64,000 nucleotides of DNA from Humibacillus xanthopallidus (lineage in GTDB: Bacteria; Actinomycetota; Actinomycetes; Actinomycetales; Dermatophilaceae). Below the pieces are notes generated by a model. The model was not told the origin of the DNA and searched no databases. It saw only the letters and a program-made list of their open reading frames with translations. Made by a program: the position numbers and the translations under genes. Positions 56,606 to 64,000 of this stretch are shown piece by piece. The DNA is taken from positions 124,001-188,000 of the forward strand of contig NZ_VFQF01000001.1 of the NCBI RefSeq assembly GCF_006717145.1. Direction: 5' to 3'. Every line of letters begins with the position of its first letter. The first letter of the stretch is position 1.

Positions 56606-57436
56606 TCAGCGGCGGTCGTCGCGGAAGGCTCGAGGGGTCAGCCCTGTGCTCTCCCGGAAGCGCCGGATCAGGTGCCGTTCGTCGCTGAACCCCGTCGTCG
56701 CCGCGATGTCGCGCACGCCGAGGCCGGTGTGGACGAGAAGGTCGGTGGCGGCGGCCAGCCGGCGTGCCCGTCGGTGGGCGTAGGGGGACGTGCCCGTGGC
56801 CGCCCGGAACCGCCGCCGCCACGTCTCGTAGGGCAGACCCACCTCGGCTGCCACGGCGTGCAGGTCCAGGGCGTCCGCGAGGTCGGCCCCGAGCAGCTCG
56901 AGGGAGCGGTCCAACCACCCGACACGGTGGGGCCCTGGGCCCGACGCTGACGCCGCGGCCGTCGCCTCCAGGAGTGCTGCCAGCAGGTCCAGGGCCTCGG
57001 CGTCGCGCCCGTCGACGTCTGCCGGTCGGGGCCGGTCGGTGAAGGCTGTGAGCCGGTGGCGCCAGTGGGCCACGGGGAGTCCTTGCAGAAGCGGTCGATC
57101 GGGGGAGAGCGCGCCACGACGGCGCGCCAGCTCGAAGACGGCACCACCGAAGACGACGAAGAGCTCGTCCCACCCGCCGTGGTCCGCGCCGTACCAGTGT
57201 GGGTGCCCGGGGTGCACGAGGACGAGGGTGCCGGCCCGGATGGTCTCGTCGTGCGCGGCATCCCGGTAGCGCCCCGTGCCCGCCGCGACGAAGGTGAGGC
57301 CCCACGTCGGGTGGCGCCGGCGCGTGCCGACCGGGAGCCCGCTCCCACCCGTGATCCGGCCGGCAACGAGCACCTGGCCGAGACGGCCGCCGGCGACCTG
57401 TGCGGTCACCGGGTGGACGGATCTCGTCGGCGTCAT
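56606..57436 (-). CDS. AraC family transcriptional regulator
   Basis: 276 residues. An N-terminal cupin sensor (PTWGLTFVAAGTGRYRDA with HPGHPHWYG) and a C-terminal double HTH: LHAVAAEVGLPYETWRRRFRAATG and VRDIAATTGFSDERHLIRRFRESTG, ending LTPRAFRDDRR. Divergent from the phytanoyl-CoA dioxygenase gene. The arms ACCAGCA (57448-57454) and TGCTGGT (57485-57491) in the spacer may be its site. Confidence 0.9.
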   Translation of the reverse strand: MTPTRSVHPVTAQVAGGRLGQVLVAGRITGGSGLPVGTRRRHPTWGLTFVAAGTGRYRDAAHDETIRAGTLVLVHPGHPHWYGADHGGWDELFVVFGGAVFELARRRGALSPDRPLLQGLPVAHWRHRLTAFTDRPRPADVDGRDAEALDLLAALLEATAAASASGPGPHRVGWLDRSLELLGADLADALDLHAVAAEVGLPYETWRRRFRAATGTSPYAHRRARRLAAATDLLVHTGLGVRDIAATTGFSDERHLIRRFRESTGLTPRAFRDDRR

Positions 57437-57561
57437 GCTGCCATCGAACCAGCACGTACCCCTGTGACCACAACGTTCCGGGTCTGCTGGTGAGCCCTGC
57501 GGTGTGATCGTCCCACCGACGACCACTCCGGTCGCTCTCGATCCACGGAGGACACCGATCC

Positions 57562-58404
57562 ATGCCCACCGAACTGGTCACCGACCCGCTCCCCGAGCTC
57601 ACCACGGCATACCCCTTGTCAGAGGAGGACGTCGTTGCCTACCGCACGAACGGCCACGTCCGCCTGACCCAGGTGGCGACTGCCGCGGAGGCGGCCGCCT
57701 ACCGTGATCCCGTCGCCGCTGCGGTCGAACGGCTCAGCACCGAGACGCGACCGCTCGCCGATCGCGACAGCTACGGCATGGCCTTCCTGCAGGTGATGAA
57801 CCTCTGGAGGCACGACGCCGCTGTCGAGCGCTTCGTCAAGGCCATGCGGTTCGCCGACGTGGCGGCCCGCCTGCTCGGCGTGCCCCGGGTGCGCCTCTAC
57901 CATGACCAGGCGCTCTTCAAGGAGCCCGGCGGCGGCTACACGCCGTGGCACCAGGACGCGATGTACTGGCCGCTCGACGGCTCCCGGTGCCTGACGATGT
58001 GGATGCCGCTCGTCGACATCACACCCGCGCACGGCGGACTCGCGTTCGCGTCGCGCAGTCAGGTCGACGGGCCGCTCAGCGACATCGGCATCTCGGACGC
58101 GTCGGAGGAGCACTTCGACCGGCTGCTCGAGGAGCGGGGTCTCGCCATCGACGAGCCGGTGGCGATGCGGGCCGGGGACGCCTCCTTCCACTCCGGCTGG
58201 ACCGTGCACAAGGCCCTCGGCAACACCGCGGACCGGATGCGCGAGGTCATGACGGTCATCTGGTTCGCGGACGGCCTGCCGGTCCTCGAGCCGGCCAACG
58301 CGTCGCAGGCGAACGACCTCGCCTCGTGGCTTCCCGGTCTCGCTCCCGGTGACCTCGCCGCGTCGGCCGCCGACCCTGTCATCCCGGCCATCGTGCCGAG
58401 CTGA
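57562..58404 (+). CDS. Phytanoyl-CoA dioxygenase family protein
   Basis: Fe(II)/2-oxoglutarate-dependent oxygenase, 280 residues. Iron ligands are in WHQDAMYW (HxD) and the later His in SFHSGWTVHKALGN. Similar to PhyH-type enzymes that hydroxylate small molecules; substrate unknown. GGAGG stands 10 bases before ATG 57562. The divergent AraC/cupin regulator suggests induction by a sugar-like or related effector. Convergent with the double-GNAT gene, 9 bases apart. Confidence 0.87.
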   Translation: MPTELVTDPLPELTTAYPLSEEDVVAYRTNGHVRLTQVATAAEAAAYRDPVAAAVERLSTETRPLADRDSYGMAFLQVMNLWRHDAAVERFVKAMRFADVAARLLGVPRVRLYHDQALFKEPGGGYTPWHQDAMYWPLDGSRCLTMWMPLVDITPAHGGLAFASRSQVDGPLSDIGISDASEEHFDRLLEERGLAIDEPVAMRAGDASFHSGWTVHKALGNTADRMREVMTVIWFADGLPVLEPANASQANDLASWLPGLAPGDLAASAADPVIPAIVPS

Positions 58405-58413
58405 CGGCTGCGG

Positions 58414-59379
58414 TCAGGCGAGCGCAGGCACGTCGATCGCGAGGTGTCGCCAGACCGACGTCACCTCCATGCCGACCTTCTCGTAGAGGCCCAGCGCACC
58501 GGTGCGCGAGTCGGTCGAGAGCTCGGACCGGTCACCGCCGTGCACCCTCCCGGTCTCGAAGGCGTCGACGAGCAGCGCCCGTGCCAGGCCGCGTCCGCGC
58601 TCGTCCTTGCGCACCGCGAGCTTGTCGACGTAGGCGCAGCGGTTCGACACGATGACGAAGGCCATGCCGACGACCTCGCCCGCCGGGTCGACGGCGAGGC
58701 GCAGCTGCCAGTCCTCGTAGCCGGGCCGGTGCACGACGTTGGCCGCCCACTCCTCGAAGGTCGACCGTTCCCGCTCCGACCACTCGAGGAAGGCGTCCTC
58801 GTTGACGACCCAGGCGGCGCGGTGGTCCGCGTCACCGGAGGCGGGCCGGACGGCATACCCCTGTGGGAGGGGCTGAGGCGCGATGACGGCGCCGGCGGGC
58901 AGCTCGAGCACCCACGAGGTCCAGAGCGGGCGGTAGCCGAGCGCGGTGAGGAGCCGCTCGCTCGCGGAGTCGCCGGGCACCGGCTGGCCCACGAGCGAGC
59001 CGCCGTCGCGCGCCGTCACGGCCTGCGACCACTGCGCCAGCGCCGTCCCGATGCCACGCCCGCGGTATGCCGGGTGGACCGCCGCGTCGCCCCAGCGGGC
59101 CTTGTAGACCTCGGCGTAGGCGACGAGCCGCCCCCCGTCGAACACCCCGACCGACTGCGTGGCGGGGTCGAAGGCCGGCCGCTGCCAGTCGCCGACGATG
59201 TCGGCCTCCTCGATGAGCTCCTCGCCGACGTCGTGCACCTCGCACGCACCGATGAGGGCCGCGACGTCGGCGGCATCGCCGGGGCGCAGCGGCCGGGTCG
59301 CCAGGTCGGTCGCCAGGTCTGGCGACACGTCGGGGGACGCAGGCAGCGTCAGGGGCACGGGCGCCAGTGCGGTCGTCAT
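58414..59379 (-). CDS. Double-GNAT acetyltransferase
   Basis: 321 residues with two GNAT domains. The first (about residues 27-150) has HPAYRGRGIGTALAQW, the second (about 175-315) VRKDERGRGLARALLVDAF, both with usable acetyl-CoA loops. Tandem GNATs of this length are seen in mycothiol synthase (MshD) and in uncharacterised actinobacterial enzymes; this one lacks clear MshD patterns. ATG 59379 follows GACACT by 7 bases. Confidence 0.8.
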   Translation of the reverse strand: MTTALAPVPLTLPASPDVSPDLATDLATRPLRPGDAADVAALIGACEVHDVGEELIEEADIVGDWQRPAFDPATQSVGVFDGGRLVAYAEVYKARWGDAAVHPAYRGRGIGTALAQWSQAVTARDGGSLVGQPVPGDSASERLLTALGYRPLWTSWVLELPAGAVIAPQPLPQGYAVRPASGDADHRAAWVVNEDAFLEWSERERSTFEEWAANVVHRPGYEDWQLRLAVDPAGEVVGMAFVIVSNRCAYVDKLAVRKDERGRGLARALLVDAFETGRVHGGDRSELSTDSRTGALGLYEKVGMEVTSVWRHLAIDVPALA

Positions 59380-59517
59380 GGCACCGAGTGTCCCGACCGG
59401 GGCGAGGCCCCCACAACCGAATTCGTCGGCACCCGGGTCCGGTGGCAGCGGGGGGAGTGCTCCGGTGACAGTGGGTGAGATCACGGACCCACATGCTGAG
59501 ACGGACTCATGGGCCGA

Positions 59518-59546
59518 TTGACACCGCAGGGGCCGCGTAGGACGGT
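59518..59546 (+). promoter_or_regulatory. Promoter of the ilvBNC leader
   Basis: Consensus -35 TTGACA (59518-59523), 17-bp spacer, -10 GACGGT (59541-59546), then 6 bases to the GTG of the leader peptide, so transcription should start at or beside that GTG. Confidence 0.7.
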
Positions 59547-59552
59547 TGTCAG

Positions 59553-59579
59553 GTGGCGCGACTCCTCGTACTTCCATAG
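59553..59579 (+). CDS. ilv leader peptide
   Basis: Eight codons and a TAG encode MARLLVLP: three Leu and one Val in a row of five residues, with CTT and GTA codons that are rare in this genome. The stop overlaps the first arm of a GCGCGC stem, and an intrinsic terminator begins 31 bases later. This is the layout of attenuators before ilvB in Corynebacterium and Streptomyces: a ribosome stalled at Leu/Val codons would prevent terminator formation. Confidence 0.75.
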   Translation: MARLLVLP

Positions 59580-59609
59580 CGCGCGACCAGCTCCAACGGT
59601 CAGCGCGCT

Positions 59610-59643
59610 CCCTTCCGTCCCTGCGGGACAGAAGGGTTTTTTT
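59610..59643 (+). terminator. Attenuator terminator before ilvB
   Basis: 12-base arms with one mismatch (59610-59621 and 59625-59636), loop TGC, followed by seven T residues (59637-59643): a classical intrinsic terminator, and the only long T-run in the window. A competing stem AGCGCGC (59578-59584) with GCGCGCT (59603-59609) abuts it. Confidence 0.85.
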
Positions 59644-59702
59644 GTGGGTCGAGTCGGCCCGCCACGGCAACACGACGATGTGCTCGAGACAAGGATGAGA
59701 TC

Positions 59703-61589
59703 GTGAGCGACACGACGAAGCAGGCGCCCTCGCCGGCTGACGTGGCCTCCAGGGCCCGTCAGCGTCCGACCCCGACGGCCCCCGGTGGCCAGTCGGGCGC
59801 GGCCCCCACCCCCGGCCACGAGGTGGTCCCGGGCGTAGTGGTCACCGGGGCCCAGTCGCTCGTCCTGTCCCTCGAGGCGATCGGTGCCGACACCGTCTTC
59901 GGCATCCCCGGCGGCGCGATCCTGCCGGCCTACGACCCGCTGCTCGACTCGACGAAGGTCCGCCACATCCTCGTGCGCCACGAGCAGGGCGCCGGCCACG
60001 CCGCCGAGGGGTATGCCGCCGCCACCGGTCGCGTGGGCGTGTGCATGGCGACGTCGGGGCCGGGTGCGACCAACCTCGTCACGCCGATCGCCGACGCCCA
60101 CATGGACTCCGTGCCCATCGTCGCGATCACCGGTCAGGTCGCGAGCGGCTCGATCGGCACCGACGCCTTCCAGGAGGCCGACATCCGCGGCATCACGATG
60201 CCGATCACGAAGCACAACTACCTCGTGACCGACCCGGCGAAGATCCCGCAGGCGATCGCCGAGGCCTTCCACGTGGCGAGCACCGGCCGCCCCGGTCCCG
60301 TCCTCGTCGACATCAGCAAGGACGCCCTCCAGGCGACGACGACCTTCAGCTGGCCGCCGCAGATCGACCTGCCGGGCTACCGGCCGGTGACCCGGCCGCA
60401 CGGCAAGCAGATCCGTGAGGCGAGCCGCCTCATGTCCGAGGCGAAGCGACCCATCCTCTACGTCGGTGGCGGCGTCGTGCGGGCGCACGCCAGCGAGCAG
60501 CTGCGCACCCTCGTGGACCTCACCGGCATCCCTGTCGTCACGACCCTCATGGCCCGTGGCACGGTGCCCGACAGCCACGAGCTCAACCTCGGCATGCCCG
60601 GCATGCACGGCACCGTCGCGGCCGTGACGGGGCTCCAGCGCTCCGACCTCATCATCGCGCTGGGCGCCCGCTTCGACGACCGCGTCACCGGCCAGCTCTC
60701 GACGTTCGCGCCGGGAGCCAAGGTGATCCACGCCGACATCGACCCGGCCGAGATCAGCAAGAACCGCACCGCAGACGTGCCGATCGTCGGTGACGTGGGC
60801 GAGGTCGTGAACGACCTCATCACCCAGATCACCCTCGACCGCGCGACCGCCTCCGACGACGACCAGACGTGGGACTTCGCGTCATGGCGCGAGCAGGTCG
60901 CCGAGTGGAAGGCGACCTTCCCGCTCGGCTACACCGACAGCGACGACGGCACCCTCTCGCCGCAGTACGTCATCGAGCGCATCGGTGCCCTCTCCGGTCC
61001 GGAGGCGACGTATGTCGCGGGCGTCGGCCAGCACCAGATGTGGGCTGCGCAGTTCGTGCAGTACGAGCGCCCCAACGCCTGGATCAACTCGGGCGGCCTT
61101 GGCACCATGGGCTACTCGGTGCCGGCGGCCATGGGCGCGAAGGTTGCCGAGCCGGAGCGCACGGTGTGGGCGATCGACGGCGACGGCTGCTTCCAGATGA
61201 CCAACCAGGAGCTCGCGACCTGCGTCATCAACAACATCCCCATCAAGGTGGCCATCATCAACAACAGCTCGCTCGGCATGGTGCGCCAGTGGCAGACGCT
61301 CTTCTACAACGAGCGCTACTCCAACACCGACCTCCAGCCGACGACCCAGCGGGTGCCCGACTTCGTCAAGCTCGCCGACGCCTACGGCTGCCTCGGCCTG
61401 CGCGCCGAGACGCCGGCGGAGGTCGACGAGGTCATCAAGCTGGCGCTCGAGACGAACGACCGCCCGGTCGTCATCGACTTCATCGTCCACCGTGACGCGA
61501 TGGTCTGGCCGATGGTGCCGGCGGGCGTCAGCAACGACAAGATCCAGGCCGCGCGCCACGCCGCACCGGTCTGGGAGCGGGAGGACTGA
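59703..61589 (+). CDS. ilvB: Acetolactate synthase large subunit
   Basis: ThDP enzyme that condenses pyruvate with pyruvate or 2-oxobutyrate, the committed step of branched-chain amino acid synthesis. 628 residues with a Pro/Ala/Thr-rich N-terminal tail of about 40. Catalytic Glu94 in [17 protein letters not shown]-binding middle domain, ThDP motif [12 protein letters not shown] to [11 protein letters not shown] 59703 has AAGGATGAG upstream. First structural gene after the attenuator. Confidence 0.97.
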   Translation: MSDTTKQAPSPADVASRARQRPTPTAPGGQSGAAPTPGHEVVPGVVVTGAQSLVLSLEAIGADTVFGIPGGAILPAYDPLLDSTKVRHILVRHEQGAGHAAEGYAAATGRVGVCMATSGPGATNLVTPIADAHMDSVPIVAITGQVASGSIGTDAFQEADIRGITMPITKHNYLVTDPAKIPQAIAEAFHVASTGRPGPVLVDISKDALQATTTFSWPPQIDLPGYRPVTRPHGKQIREASRLMSEAKRPILYVGGGVVRAHASEQLRTLVDLTGIPVVTTLMARGTVPDSHELNLGMPGMHGTVAAVTGLQRSDLIIALGARFDDRVTGQLSTFAPGAKVIHADIDPAEISKNRTADVPIVGDVGEVVNDLITQITLDRATASDDDQTWDFASWREQVAEWKATFPLGYTDSDDGTLSPQYVIERIGALSGPEATYVAGVGQHQMWAAQFVQYERPNAWINSGGLGTMGYSVPAAMGAKVAEPERTVWAIDGDGCFQMTNQELATCVINNIPIKVAIINNSSLGMVRQWQTLFYNERYSNTDLQPTTQRVPDFVKLADAYGCLGLRAETPAEVDEVIKLALETNDRPVVIDFIVHRDAMVWPMVPAGVSNDKIQAARHAAPVWERED

Positions 61590-61592
61590 GGC

Positions 61593-63243
<1,651 letters not shown>

Positions 63244-63299
63244 CAGCCCGGTGAGGAAACGCTGGAGCGCCAGCGACCGAGGCCCGGAGCCGGGCGCGG

Positions 63300-63364
63300 A
63301 AGCGGGTGCATAGGCTCCGCTCGCTGACAGTGCGCAAGCGGGCGCGTAGGCTCCGCTCGCTGAC
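63300..63364. repeat. 29-bp imperfect direct repeat after ilvC
   Basis: Two copies starting AAGCGGGTGCATAGG (63300-63328) and AAGCGGGCGCGTAGG (63336-63364), 27 of 29 bases identical, each ending GGCTCCGCTCGCTGAC. A diverged inverted copy of the end may lie at 63271-63292. A dispersed intergenic repeat rather than coding sequence. Confidence 0.65.
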
Positions 63365-63383
63365 GTCACACTGCACGGCTTGG

Positions 63384-63418
63384 GAGGCCGGCCGCCCGTT
63401 CGTGGGGCGGCCGGCCTC
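63384..63418. terminator. Bidirectional terminator after ilvC
   Basis: Perfect 14-bp stem GAGGCCGGCCGCCC (63384-63397) and complement (63405-63418), 7-base loop, between convergent ilvC and the last gene. Confidence 0.8.
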
Positions 63419-63423
63419 CGTCG

Positions 63424-64000
63424 TCAGTGCGGCAGACCGCTCGCGAGCCACTCGGAGAACGTGCGGCCACCGATCTGGGCTGCACCGGGGGAGGGCACGT
63501 TGCGCTGCTCGGCGAAGGCCCGCATGGCCCGGGTGAGCGCCGGCACCCGGACGACCCGGGGAGCCGAGGCGCCGCGCTGAGCGCGCAGCAATGTCGCGAC
63601 CTGCGGCAGCGTCAGCACCTCGGGCCCGGCCACGTCGGTCGCGCGGGCGTATGCCGCCGGGCGGGGCCCCAGCGCGAGGTCGGCGAGCCGCTCGGCGACG
63701 AAGTCGGTGTCGACGGACTGGAATGCCAGCTCACCGAGGGTCACGGTCAGCGGGCCGAAGGAGAGGCGTTGCGCGAAAGACGCTGCGAGGGAATGGAACT
63801 GGGTCGCGCGCAGCACCGTTGCTGACCCGCCGGCCGCAGCGATCGCCTTCTCTGCTCGCAGCTTCCGCCGGTAGTAGGTGAGCGGGTGGTCGTCGATGCC
63901 GACGATCGAGATGTGGACGAGGTGCACGTCGTGCGCTGTGGCCGCGTCGGCGAGGAGGCGCGTGCCGTAGACGGTGACCCAGTCGCCTTGTGACGGGTCG
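63424..64000 (-). CDS. NAD(P)-dependent epimerase/dehydratase-like protein, 5' end beyond window
   Basis: 192 residues visible of an NmrA/atypical SDR protein. The frame runs to the right edge (DWVTVYGTRLLADAATAHDV upstream), so the N-terminal NAD-binding loop is outside. Seen: HLVHISIVGIDDHPLTYYRRK with the YxxxK pair, VLRATQFHS, VDTDFVAERLADLALG and GPEVLTLPQVATLL. Such proteins are reductases or redox sensors of unknown substrate. Confidence 0.8.
   Translation of the reverse strand, partial: DPSQGDWVTVYGTRLLADAATAHDVHLVHISIVGIDDHPLTYYRRKLRAEKAIAAAGGSATVLRATQFHSLAASFAQRLSFGPLTVTLGELAFQSVDTDFVAERLADLALGPRPAAYARATDVAGPEVLTLPQVATLLRAQRGASAPRVVRVPALTRAMRAFAEQRNVPSPGAAQIGGRTFSEWLASGLPH

Overview
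The window is chromosomal DNA of a high-GC actinobacterium, most likely a Micrococcales member of Intrasporangiaceae type (genus not determined). The grounds are GC of about 70%, GTG and ATG starts in roughly equal use, the GlgE glucan pathway, an NAD-dependent ligase beside an amino-acid permease operon and gatCAB, and, from memory, a gene order that follows the Mycobacterium tuberculosis Rv3029c to Rv3001c block: etfBA, iscS-mnmA, a MetE-like gene, ligA, gatCAB, an LppZ-like lipoprotein and ilvBNC.

Layout. 1-8.5 kb: glucan metabolism, with treS (cut by the window edge), glgE, and the divergent phosphorylase glgP facing glgX. 8.5-16 kb: a nuclease-fold gene, a YbjN / enoyl-CoA hydratase / NIF3-domain operon, etfBA, a membrane protein, and a cysteine desulfurase with mnmA for tRNA 2-thiouridine. 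16-29 kb: an accessory stretch inserted between mnmA and the MetE-like gene. It holds small unrelated genes (GNAT acetyltransferases, P-loop kinases, a nitroreductase, a TetR/F420-type reductase pair, an Eis-like acetyltransferase), at least three broken genes, and an intact IS21-family element with a 5-bp target duplication placed just before a GNAT start codon. 29-36 kb: MetE-like gene, L,D-transpeptidase lipoprotein, acyl-CoA synthetase, ligA. 36-41.5 kb: a five-gene LIV-type ABC transporter. 41.6-45.1 kb: gatC-gatA-gatB. 45-54.6 kb: two opposed arrays of 32-bp repeats, a DUF937 protein, a sugar-dehydrogenase-like lipoprotein, a MOSC protein, a 2-hydroxyacid dehydrogenase, a BNR-repeat protein with a MoaD-like partner, and a TetR-controlled pair of a degenerate ABC ATPase and a YhgE/Pip membrane protein. 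54.7-64 kb: ilvD, an AraC / phytanoyl-CoA dioxygenase pair, a double GNAT, then ilvBNC behind a transcription attenuator with an eight-residue leader peptide.

Control signals are unusually readable. About twenty genes have a TANNNT-like -10 box ending 6 or 7 bases before the start codon, which points to leaderless mRNAs and fixes many starts. TetR-type operators sit before etfBA, the F420-type reductase and the YhgE pair. Intergenic palindromes of several families are dispersed through the window, and the octamer GTATGCCG (or its complement) occurs about forty times in genes and spacers but is nearly absent from the accessory stretch between 19 and 29.8 kb.
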